Both the position numbers and the translations under genes were made by a program. This document shows positions 1 to 6,526 of a stretch of DNA of 8,545 bases, in pieces. Each line of letters opens with the position of its first letter. Position 1 is the stretch's first letter. Location: the NCBI GenBank assembly GCA_025929005.1, contig JAICND010000039.1, positions 1 through 8,545 of the forward strand, given 5' to 3'. The notes below the pieces were generated by a model. It had not been told where the DNA came from, searched no databases, and saw nothing but the letters and a program-made list of their open reading frames with translations. This stretch comes from Acidimicrobiia bacterium. Lineage in GTDB: Bacteria > Actinomycetota > Acidimicrobiia > Spongiisociales > ZC4RG35.

Positions 1-601
1 AGGGCCGTTCGAAACGGCTCCCGCCCTCCACGGAGACACGATTTACTTGGCTTCCAGTGATGGGATGGTTCACGCGGTCGACATCAACACCGGCTTGGCA
101 GCTTGCGATCCTGTCGACACCCGCTTTGAGATCGATACCAATCCAATGATTACGGACGAGACACTGTTCATGGGCACCGTTGGCGCCTCGGTTCTGACCT
201 ATTCGATCGAAGGCTGTTGGGGTATCCCACCGGATTACACGATCTACCCGGTTCCGACCGAGGATGGAGCGATCGTCACCCCCGACGCTTTGTACTACGT
301 GGAGGGGCTGAATTTGCATGGCGTCGCCCTGGCTCCCGACGGGTGGCTAGAGGGAAACACACCCTTTGTATTGTTCTTCACAGACGAGACGCTGATCACG
401 ACCCCTCCGATCCTTGCCAACGGTCTGATCTACGTCGGCACTGGCTCCGGGAACGTCTACGCCATCAACGCCGAAACCGGCGAGGAGGCGTGGCGATACC
501 GCACGGGCTCCTCTCCGATCCGACACGAGTTGCTGGTCGTCGACGGAGCCGTGTTCGCCACTACCAACGACGGGCGGGTCATCGCGATCGCCGGCGAGTA
601 G
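1..601 (+). CDS. PQQ-type beta-propeller repeat protein, C-terminal part (5' end outside window)
   Basis: The reading frame is open from base 2, so the gene begins upstream of the window; the TTG at 47 lies inside a repeat and is not a credible start. About 199 residues are visible. They contain successive PQQ/quinoprotein-like blades, each with the pattern aliphatic-Y-x-G/A-S-x-(D/G)-G-x-V-x-A-(I/V)-(D/N): IYLASSDGMVHAVDINTG near the left edge, two degenerate blades in the middle, then a textbook LIYVGTGSGNVYAINAETG with the trailing EEAWRYRTG, and a final VFATTNDGRVIAIAGE. Such propellers fold with about eight blades and are usually secreted or lipid-anchored; no catalytic quinone site can be judged from this fragment. 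Two cysteines, in LAACDP and EGCWGI, could pair if the protein is exported. The MFS gene follows after 3 bases, so the two are probably co-transcribed. The specific function is not recognisable. Confidence 0.85.
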   Translation, partial: GPFETAPALHGDTIYLASSDGMVHAVDINTGLAACDPVDTRFEIDTNPMITDETLFMGTVGASVLTYSIEGCWGIPPDYTIYPVPTEDGAIVTPDALYYVEGLNLHGVALAPDGWLEGNTPFVLFFTDETLITTPPILANGLIYVGTGSGNVYAINAETGEEAWRYRTGSSPIRHELLVVDGAVFATTNDGRVIAIAGE

Positions 602-604
602 AAC

Positions 605-1825
605 GTGCGGCGGATCCACTTTGGTTGGCTGGTGGTCGCGTCCGCCGGGGCTGCGGTCTTTCTGTCGGCGGGCGTACGGGCCGCTCCTGGTGTCTTTCTC
701 CTCCCCATCGAGGACGACCTCGGGATCCCGCGTTCCACGGTGTCTCTTGCTGTATCGATCGGGTTGTTGCTCTATGGCCTGTCGGCTCCGTTCTCCGGCA
801 GGCTGATCGATCGATTCGGACCAAGACGGGTTGCCACGGTTGGAATGGCGATCATCGCCGGGGGCATGGCTCTATCCGCCACCGCCCGCAGCAGCCTCCA
901 CCTCCACCTCTTCTTTGGCGTTCTCAGCGGGGTCGGCACCGGGTTGATCGGCTCGGTGCTGGGAGCGACCATTGCCAACCGATGGTTCGTCAAGCGCCGC
1001 GGTTTGGTGATCGGCTTGTTTGGAGCAGCAACGTCGGCCGGTCAACTTGTGTTTCTTCCGTTGCTAGCCAGTCTCACGATCAACCAGGGGTGGCGGACCA
1101 CCTCTACCTGGATCGCGCTAGCAGCCGCAGTGGCCGTGATTCCAGTCGCCCTGTTCGTACGAAACGATCCGGCTGCCCTGGGGATGGCTCCTTATGGTGG
1201 AGACAAGCCTGTGCCGATTCCGCGCCCGGATCCACGGGTGATGGGAAAGGCGATCCGAAGCCCTGACTTCTGGCTGCTGGTCGGCACCTTTGGGATCTGC
1301 GGATTGACCTCGAACGGCATCGTCGGCACTCACTTCATTGCTCATGCCGTCGAGCACGGATTCACCGAGGCGGTGGCCGCCGGCACCCTGGCAGTCATGG
1401 GCGCCTTCAACTTTGTCGGGACCATCGCCTCCGGCTGGCTCACCGACCGGATCGACCCCCGCCGTTTGCTTCTTGTCTATTACGGCTTTCGGGGCGTCTC
1501 GTTGTTTCTGATACCTGCTTTACACGATCGGCTGGGGTTGGCCGCCTTCGCCGTCCTTTTCGGTCTGGACTACATCGCCACCGTGCCCCCAACCGTGGCC
1601 CTCGCCGCCGACACGTTTGGCCGTCAAAACGTCGGCACCGTCTACGGATGGGTTTTCGCAGCCCACCAGGGCGGAGCCGCCCTGGCCGCCTGGGGCGGCG
1701 GCTACATCCGGGAAGAGGTGGGAGACTATGGCCCTGCTTTTCTGGGAGCGGGAGTCGCAGCCGTGTTGGCCGGGATGGCGGTGCTGGCCATTCGCCGCGC
1801 TGTCCGGCCCGAACTGGCTATCTGA
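605..1825 (+). CDS. MFS transporter, monocarboxylate/oxalate-formate-antiporter-like
   Basis: This is a complete 406-residue major facilitator superfamily protein, the usual 12-helix length. The start is GTG at 605, 3 bases after the TAG of the beta-propeller gene, with a weak GGCGAG at 593-598 as ribosome site; translational coupling is likely. Helix 1 is near residues 7-30. The loop between helices 2 and 3 carries the MFS signature GRLIDRFGPRR (residues 65-75), and the second half repeats it in degenerate form as GWLTDRIDPRR (277-287), reflecting the 6+6 duplication. The segment ANRWFVKRRGLVIGL (124-138) is typical of the MCT/OFA branch that moves small organic anions by proton symport or exchange. 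A hydrophilic loop at about 187-220 separates the halves. The substrate cannot be told from sequence. The last 8 bases overlap, tail to tail, the end of the minus-strand epimerase gene. Confidence 0.9.
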   Translation: MRRIHFGWLVVASAGAAVFLSAGVRAAPGVFLLPIEDDLGIPRSTVSLAVSIGLLLYGLSAPFSGRLIDRFGPRRVATVGMAIIAGGMALSATARSSLHLHLFFGVLSGVGTGLIGSVLGATIANRWFVKRRGLVIGLFGAATSAGQLVFLPLLASLTINQGWRTTSTWIALAAAVAVIPVALFVRNDPAALGMAPYGGDKPVPIPRPDPRVMGKAIRSPDFWLLVGTFGICGLTSNGIVGTHFIAHAVEHGFTEAVAAGTLAVMGAFNFVGTIASGWLTDRIDPRRLLLVYYGFRGVSLFLIPALHDRLGLAAFAVLFGLDYIATVPPTVALAADTFGRQNVGTVYGWVFAAHQGGAALAAWGGGYIREEVGDYGPAFLGAGVAAVLAGMAVLAIRRAVRPELAI

Positions 1826-2774
1826 CGACCAGTCCCTGCCCGACCGCCCACTCGATCAGGTTTCGCAAGGTGTCTGCAGCCGGTGTGTATTGGAGTCCGA
1901 GTTCCATGCCTGCCCGGCTCCCGTCATAAATGTGGCCATGTCGCAGGGTTCGAACCATTTCCGGACAGATCGGCGCCCGACGCCGGCCCATCTGGAAAGG
2001 GACTGAGACCAGAGCCGCCGCTGCCATCACGAGCGGAGCAGGCAGATAGCGAGTCCGTAGGGGCCGTCCGAGCACCTCCCCGAGAAGGGCAAGCGCCTCG
2101 CGAATCGTGAGCGAAGAGGAGTTGAGGATGTACCGGCGTCCCCTCGCCCCACGCTCTGCGGCGAGGAGGTGTCCGCGGGCGCAGTCGTCGATGTCGACGA
2201 TCGACAGCCTGGTGTCGACGAGGAAAGGGAGCCTGCCGTTGACCGCATCGAGGATGAGCTTTCCAGTCCCGGTCGACCGGCCCGGACCTTGCACTGAGGA
2301 CGGGTTGACGATCACGAAGTCAAGATCGCCCGCCTCCGTGACCAACACCTGTTCGGCCACGTACTTGGATCGCTCGTAGTTGGAGTTGAAGGAACCTCGG
2401 TGGACGGTGTCTTCGGTGCCGACCGAGCCCTTCGGTTCTCCGACAGTCGCTGCCGACGACGTGTAGACCAGACGGCCAACGCCTGCTGCCCGGCATGCCC
2501 GGACCATGTTGCGGGTGCCGTCGACATTGACAGCAAACATCTGGCTCGGATCCGCATCGCACATCCGGTTCACACCGGCGATGTGAAAGACCAGGTCGGC
2601 GCCCTGGCAGGCTTTCACCATGGACCGGTAGTCGAGGACGTCTCCCTCGACTGCTTCGACGCCGGGGACCGCCCGGTGTCTCACCAGAGCCCTGAGGGCG
2701 TGGCCTTCTCGGATGAGATGTCGCACGACCGCGCCACCAACCACGCCGGTGGCACCGGTGACGAGGGTCGTCAC
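1818..2774 (-). CDS. NAD(P)-dependent epimerase/dehydratase, extended SDR (HpnA/dihydroflavonol-reductase-like)
   Basis: This 318-residue extended short-chain dehydrogenase/reductase has an N-terminal Rossmann motif TGATGVVGG (glycines 7, 10, 13), an acidic residue at the end of strand 3 (EGDVLD), the conserved NVDGTRN stretch (83-89), the catalytic serine region YTSSAAT (104-110) and the catalytic pair Y133/K137 in NYERSK. VIVNPSSVQGPG (154-165) is the usual substrate-side segment. The overall pattern resembles hopanoid-associated sugar epimerases (HpnA) and dihydroflavonol/3-beta-hydroxysteroid-type reductases. Substrate choice between these is not decidable here, so no symbol is given. The start is GTG at 2774; its GTGA overlaps the pgsA stop codon, implying translational coupling to a phospholipid synthesis enzyme. 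A lipid- or envelope-sugar role fits that context but is inference. The 3' end overlaps the convergent MFS gene by 8 bases. Confidence 0.9.
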   Translation of the reverse strand: MTTLVTGATGVVGGAVVRHLIREGHALRALVRHRAVPGVEAVEGDVLDYRSMVKACQGADLVFHIAGVNRMCDADPSQMFAVNVDGTRNMVRACRAAGVGRLVYTSSAATVGEPKGSVGTEDTVHRGSFNSNYERSKYVAEQVLVTEAGDLDFVIVNPSSVQGPGRSTGTGKLILDAVNGRLPFLVDTRLSIVDIDDCARGHLLAAERGARGRRYILNSSSLTIREALALLGEVLGRPLRTRYLPAPLVMAAAALVSVPFQMGRRRAPICPEMVRTLRHGHIYDGSRAGMELGLQYTPAADTLRNLIEWAVGQGLVVR

Positions 2775-3307
2775 GCCGGCGACTTAGTCCTGGCGTTGGC
2801 GACGATTTTCGAGAAGGCTCCGAAGTAGCCCCAGGCCGAGGCGATGGTGACGATTACCGCGATCCACATGACCCATTGATCGAGGTACAGCGGTCCCCAC
2901 GGCTCGGGCAGACGCAGATAGGCGAGACCGATAGCAACGTACTGGGCGGTGGCCTTGATCTTTCCCCAGGTCGAAGGTTTCACGATCCCTCCTCCGATCG
3001 CCACCAGTCCCCGCAGGCCCATCACCAGGAACTCTCTCATCATGATGACAAGCGCCGCCCAAATCGAGACGCGTCCGATCGACGTAAGGGCAAGGAGCGC
3101 GCCGGTGACCAACAACTTGTCGGCGGTGGTATCGAGAAACGCTCCGAGCACCGACTCGACGTGCCAGAGACGAGCGAGATAGCCGTCGAGAAAATCGGTT
3201 AGGGCAGCGAGCGCAAAAAGAGCCGCGGCCCACCCCAAGGCATTTTCAAACTGGTCGTGGGAACGGGTGAGGGCCATGATTATCGGGACTACCAACACCC
3301 GGCCCAT
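2771..3307 (-). CDS. pgsA: CDP-diacylglycerol--glycerol-3-phosphate 3-phosphatidyltransferase
   Basis: This is an integral membrane enzyme that transfers phosphatidyl from CDP-diacylglycerol to sn-glycerol 3-phosphate, the committed step to phosphatidylglycerol and cardiolipin. The CDP-alcohol phosphotransferase signature DG-x2-AR-x8-G-x3-D-x3-D is perfect: D41, G42, A45, R46, G55, D59, D63. The following MMREFLVMGLRG and WGKIKATAQYVAI match PgsA better than cardiolipin or phosphatidylinositol-phosphate synthases of the same fold. Hydrophobic segments continue to about residue 165. Counted from the ATG at 3307 it is 178 residues, slightly short. The frame stays open upstream to a stop at 3380-3382 and encodes FPDWLA directly before MGRVLVVP, matching the family N-terminus (PNxLTxxRxxxxP). 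The true start is therefore probably ATC at 3331, giving 186 residues, with AAGGAG eight bases ahead; the ATG is annotated only as the nearest standard codon. The gene is divergent from glpD and coupled to the epimerase downstream. Confidence 0.92.
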   Translation of the reverse strand: MGRVLVVPIIMALTRSHDQFENALGWAAALFALAALTDFLDGYLARLWHVESVLGAFLDTTADKLLVTGALLALTSIGRVSIWAALVIMMREFLVMGLRGLVAIGGGIVKPSTWGKIKATAQYVAIGLAYLRLPEPWGPLYLDQWVMWIAVIVTIASAWGYFGAFSKIVANARTKSPA

Positions 3308-3339
3308 GGCCAGCCAGTCTGGGAACGAGATGGGTAAAG

Positions 3340-3345
3340 CTCCTT
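3340..3345 (-). promoter_or_regulatory. Shine-Dalgarno AAGGAG for pgsA, pointing to an ATC start
   Basis: Reading the minus strand, AAGGAG is followed by the 8-base spacer CTTTACCC and then ATC (3331-3329) in the pgsA frame. The standard ATG at 3307 has no purine-rich stretch in front of it. This site therefore decides the start in favour of the non-standard codon, although that is an inference. Confidence 0.6.
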
Positions 3346-3359
3346 GGCTAACCGGGGCG

Positions 3360-3365
3360 ATGATA
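3360..3365 (-). promoter_or_regulatory. Possible -10 element (TATCAT) for pgsA
   Basis: TATCAT on the minus strand matches the consensus TATAAT at five of six positions. A transcript starting about 7 bases downstream (near 3353) would carry the AAGGAG at 3345-3340 and a leader of roughly 22 bases to the ATC codon. No good -35 hexamer is visible at 16-18 bases upstream, so the assignment is tentative. Confidence 0.35.
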
Positions 3366-3385
3366 ACCCTGGAGGGGGCTCAGAT

Positions 3386-3397
3386 ATGGCGGCCTAA
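3386..3397 (+). other. Shine-Dalgarno-led three-codon mini-ORF upstream of glpD
   Basis: GGAGGGGG at 3371-3378 is the only strong ribosome-binding sequence ahead of glpD, and it sits the right distance before an ATG at 3386 rather than before the glpD start. That ATG opens Met-Ala-Ala-stop (TAA at 3395-3397), in the same frame as glpD and ending 9 bases before its ATG. It may be a leader peptide allowing re-initiation at glpD, or a chance occurrence if glpD is leaderless. Confidence 0.35.
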
Positions 3398-3400
3398 CCT
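3395..3400 (+). promoter_or_regulatory. Candidate leaderless-type -10 box (TANNNT) for glpD
   Basis: TAACCT fits the TANNNT form of actinobacterial -10 elements. It ends exactly 6 bases before the A of the glpD ATG at 3407, so that A would be position +1, the geometry of leaderless promoters. No convincing -35 is visible. A match of this kind at a fixed position arises by chance about once in 64 sites, so it is suggestive only. Confidence 0.35.
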
Positions 3401-3406
3401 CAACGA

Positions 3407-5035
3407 ATGGCCTGGAGCCGCTCCGGACATCTTGCCATGTTGGGTGCTGAGGAGCTGTTCGATGTGGTGGTGGTGGGGGGCGGGATCACCGGGTGCGGCG
3501 TCGCTCTCGATCTCTCGGCGCGCGGCCTCCGGGTTGCGTTGGTCGAGCAGACAGACTTCGCCGCCGGCACCTCCGGTAGGTCGACCAAGCTTTTCCATGG
3601 CGGCATCCGCTACCTGCCTCAGTTCGAGTTCAAACTGATCGCCGAGGGGCTCAGAGAGCAACAGGTCCTGTCGCGGAACGCTGACTACCTGTTTCACCCG
3701 CTCGAGTTCGTGATTCCCCTGTTTCGCCAATACGGCATCGCCGATGCTCCCGACTGGGCAGCGCGCGGGCGCCGGGCGTCGCTGGCGCTGCGGGTGGGAT
3801 TGATCCTTTACGACCTCCTCGGCGGGCGAAACCGGCCTGGCGCCAAACCTCGACGCATCCACCCCGAGGAAGTTTTGGCGCTGGTACCCACATTGCGTCA
3901 CGAAGGTTTGCGGGTCGGTTTCGTCTATTCCGACGCCCAGACCGACGACGCCCGCATGGTGCTGGCCGTGATCCGCACAGCCGTGGAGCGATACCAGACC
4001 GTAGCGGTGGCGGGGATGCGGGCAGATGAGCTGATCGCAGAGCCTTGGGGATACTCAATCGTTTGCACCAACACGCTTGATGGGCAGGCGGTGCGCATTC
4101 GTGCCAGGACGGTGGTGGCGGCGACAGGAGCGTTTCGGCCGCCGAATCTGGTCGGAGCGCGACCGCTCGAGATCGTGGCATCCAAAGGCGTCCACCTCGT
4201 CGTGCAAAAGGACTTGCTAGGAATCTCTGATCGCGCAGTGGTGCTGCCCGAGACCGAGGACGACCGCGTCCTCTACATCATCCCCTGGCAGGGTCATGCT
4301 CTCATCGGGACGACCGACACCCCCTATGCAGGCGACCCCGGTCACCCCACGGCGACGGAAGAGGACGTGGCCTACCTGGTCAAGCATGTGAGGCGATATC
4401 TGGATGTTCCTGACTTCACTCCTCTTTCAACTTTTGCAGGGCTGCGGTCCCTGGCGGACACTGGAGAGACGAGTACTGCCCAGGCCTCGCGGGAGCATGT
4501 GATCGCGGAACCGAGTCCGGGCTACGTTCAGGTGGCGGGGGGAAAATTGACGACCTACCGTCGAATCAGTTCCGAAGCTGGTGCTGTCGTCACCCGCCAC
4601 CTCGGACTGAAGGGCAAGAGTCCCACCGAACAGATCCCACTCGTGGGAGCGGGTGGAGGCTTCGGGGCGGCACGCGAGAAATTGGCCGCAGCCGGCTTTC
4701 CCCACGAGGCAGCTAGGGCGGCAATTGGTCGCTATGGAGTCGAGGCGATCAATTTGATCGACGTCGCCTCAGGCAACGCTGAACTTCTGACCACCCTGAG
4801 CGATGGACAGACGACCATGGCCGAGGTCGTGCATGCGGTCAGGTTCGAATCAGCCTCGACTGTGGCGGACTTCACGCTCCGCCGAACCCGGCTGGCCTGG
4901 CTCACCACCGACCACGGGCGAAAGGACCAGGAGGCAATTGCTGCGTTGATGGCGGTCGAACTGGGTTGGTCCGAGGACGAGACGGCTAGGCAGATCATCG
5001 CCCACGAAGCCGAATTGACGGCCGAAGGTCTGTAG
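3407..5035 (+). CDS. glpD: Glycerol-3-phosphate dehydrogenase, FAD-dependent
   Basis: This enzyme oxidises sn-glycerol 3-phosphate to dihydroxyacetone phosphate at the inner face of the membrane, passing electrons to quinone. The 542-residue product is of normal length. The N-terminal FAD-binding GGGITG (24-29) is followed by TSGRSTKLFHGGIRYL (55-70), the hallmark segment of GlpD. GTTDTPYAGDP (301-311), FAGLRSL (343-349) and GGKLTTYRR (378-386) complete the DAO-type flavin/substrate domain. The helical C-terminal GlpD domain ends with VRFESASTVADFTLRRTRLAW (478-498). Two starts are possible: ATG 3407, and ATG 3437 ten residues later, just before the flavin strand. Neither has a Shine-Dalgarno; 3407 is preferred because of the TANNNT box placed for leaderless initiation. 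The gene diverges from pgsA, which uses the same substrate, and converges on glpK with 6 bases between stop codons. Confidence 0.96.
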   Translation: MAWSRSGHLAMLGAEELFDVVVVGGGITGCGVALDLSARGLRVALVEQTDFAAGTSGRSTKLFHGGIRYLPQFEFKLIAEGLREQQVLSRNADYLFHPLEFVIPLFRQYGIADAPDWAARGRRASLALRVGLILYDLLGGRNRPGAKPRRIHPEEVLALVPTLRHEGLRVGFVYSDAQTDDARMVLAVIRTAVERYQTVAVAGMRADELIAEPWGYSIVCTNTLDGQAVRIRARTVVAATGAFRPPNLVGARPLEIVASKGVHLVVQKDLLGISDRAVVLPETEDDRVLYIIPWQGHALIGTTDTPYAGDPGHPTATEEDVAYLVKHVRRYLDVPDFTPLSTFAGLRSLADTGETSTAQASREHVIAEPSPGYVQVAGGKLTTYRRISSEAGAVVTRHLGLKGKSPTEQIPLVGAGGGFGAAREKLAAAGFPHEAARAAIGRYGVEAINLIDVASGNAELLTTLSDGQTTMAEVVHAVRFESASTVADFTLRRTRLAWLTTDHGRKDQEAIAALMAVELGWSEDETARQIIAHEAELTAEGL

Positions 5036-5041
5036 GTCGCG

Positions 5042-6526
5042 TCACACCCAGTTGAGGGTTCGTTCCACCGCCTGGCGCCAACGGGAGTTGAGCCATTCTC
5101 GAACATGGGTCTCCATGGTGGGGAGGAACCGGCGATCCTCGGCCCAGTTGACGCGGAGGTCATCAAGCGAACCCCACAAGCCTTCTGCCAGCCCAGCGGC
5201 GTAGGCGGCGCCCAGGGCAGTGGTCTCCGCCACCACCGGCCGGATCACCGGTACCCCGAGCAGGTCCGCCTGGAACTGCATGAGTAGATCGTTTGCCACC
5301 ATCCCGCCGTCGACTCGCAACTCGGCGAGATCTGCCCCGGTGTCCGCTCGCATGGCGTCCAGAACCTCCTTCGTCTGAAACGCCGTGGCCTCTAGCGCGG
5401 CCCTGGCGATGTGGGCCTTCGTGGCGAATCGGGTTAACCCGACGATCACTCCGCGGGCGTCCGAACGCCAGTGAGGAGCAAACAGACCTGAGAAGGCGGG
5501 AACGAAATAGACGTCGCCATTGTCTGCGACCGACGCCGCCAGGTCTTCGACCTCGGCCGCCGAGTGGATCAGTCCGAGGTTGTCCCGCAGCCATTGGATG
5601 AGAGACCCGGTCACGGCGATGGAACCCTCGAGGGCATACACAGCGGGTTCGCCGCCGATGCGATAACCCACCGTCGTCAACAGACCGCTATTGGAGACCA
5701 CCGGCACCGTGCCTGTGTTCATCAGCATGAAACATCCGGTGCCATAAGTGTTCTTGACAGCGCCGGGGTCAAAACAGGTTTGTCCGAACAAAGCGGCCTG
5801 TTGATCACCAAGGATTCCGCTGAGGGGCACGCCCTCCAGTACCCCAACGCCCGGACCGATCCGCCCCACGGAGGGGACGATCTCCGGAAGCAAGGCGGCT
5901 GGAATCCCAAAGGCGTCGCACAGTTCACCGCTCCACTCCAGGCTGCGGAGATCCATCAGCATCGTCCGGGAAGCATTGGTCACATCGGTGACATGGCGAC
6001 CACCTGTCAGATGCCAGGCAACCCACGAGTCCATCGTCCCAAAACAGAGCTCGCCCGCCACGGCGCGATTCGCCAGTTCATCGTCGTGCTGGAGGAGCCA
6101 CGACAGCTTCGGGCCTGAGAAGTATGTAGCAAGTGGCAGTCCGGTTTGCTCCCGAAAGCGATCCTGTCCCTGATCTCCCCCGAGCCGACGACACAGATCA
6201 GCTGTGCGAGTGTCTTGCCACACGATGGCGTTGTGAACGGGTCGACCTGTTGCGCGCTCCCACAGCAGGGTGGTTTCGCGTTGGTTGGTGATCCCTACCG
6301 CCGACAGATCTGAGCGACTGAGTCCAGCAAGACTCAACGCCTCTTCGATGACGCGATCGGTGTTGGTCAGGATTTCGGCGGGGTCGTGCTCGACCCATCC
6401 GGGCTCCGGGAAGATCTGGCGATGCTCTAATTGAGCAGAGCCCAACGACCGGCCCTCCTCGTCGAAGACGATGAATCGAGTGCTCGTCGTCCCCTGATCG
6501 ACTGCCCCGACGAAACTTGAGCTCAT
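5042..6526 (-). CDS. glpK: Glycerol kinase
   Basis: This cytoplasmic FGGY-family kinase phosphorylates glycerol to sn-glycerol 3-phosphate with ATP, trapping it for GlpD and for lipid synthesis. Its 494 residues are full length. Visible motifs are the N-terminal phosphate-binding DQGTTSTRF (10-18), the glycerol-contacting R83/E84 in NQRETT, WQDTRT (103-108), the catalytic-base region GDQQAALFGQ with D241, KNTYGTGCFMLMNTG (258-272) and the second FGGY signature DGGMVANDLLMQFQADLLG (406-424). By my remembered alignment, the arginine that contacts fructose 1,6-bisphosphate in the E. coli enzyme (R236) is G232 here, and the histidine phosphorylated by HPr in enterococcal enzymes is also absent, so those two controls probably do not operate. 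The variant PAFSGLFAPHWRSDARG (343-359) is familiar from actinobacterial kinases. The ATG overlaps the stop of the VOC gene (ATGA), implying coupling within the rplY-pth-VOC-glpK unit. Confidence 0.97.
   Translation of the reverse strand: MSSSFVGAVDQGTTSTRFIVFDEEGRSLGSAQLEHRQIFPEPGWVEHDPAEILTNTDRVIEEALSLAGLSRSDLSAVGITNQRETTLLWERATGRPVHNAIVWQDTRTADLCRRLGGDQGQDRFREQTGLPLATYFSGPKLSWLLQHDDELANRAVAGELCFGTMDSWVAWHLTGGRHVTDVTNASRTMLMDLRSLEWSGELCDAFGIPAALLPEIVPSVGRIGPGVGVLEGVPLSGILGDQQAALFGQTCFDPGAVKNTYGTGCFMLMNTGTVPVVSNSGLLTTVGYRIGGEPAVYALEGSIAVTGSLIQWLRDNLGLIHSAAEVEDLAASVADNGDVYFVPAFSGLFAPHWRSDARGVIVGLTRFATKAHIARAALEATAFQTKEVLDAMRADTGADLAELRVDGGMVANDLLMQFQADLLGVPVIRPVVAETTALGAAYAAGLAEGLWGSLDDLRVNWAEDRRFLPTMETHVREWLNSRWRQAVERTLNWV

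Noticed and set aside
217..1266. Long plus-strand open frame of 349 codons overlapping the propeller and MFS genes
   Set aside because: It runs out of frame through two genes with clear family matches, and its product is arginine-, glycine- and proline-rich low-complexity sequence, as expected for a shadow frame in GC-rich DNA.
1814..1832. CTGG...CCAG inverted repeat at the MFS/epimerase 3' overlap
   Set aside because: The stem is only four bases around an 11-base loop with no T-run; it is not distinguishable from chance.
3380..3901. Minus-strand open frame of 173 codons opposite the start of glpD
   Set aside because: It lies antisense to the conserved FAD-binding region of GlpD and has no domain pattern of its own; it is a shadow.
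5030..5048. Possible bidirectional terminator between the convergent glpD and glpK ends
   Set aside because: Only 6 bases separate the stop codons and no inverted repeat with a T-run is visible on either strand.
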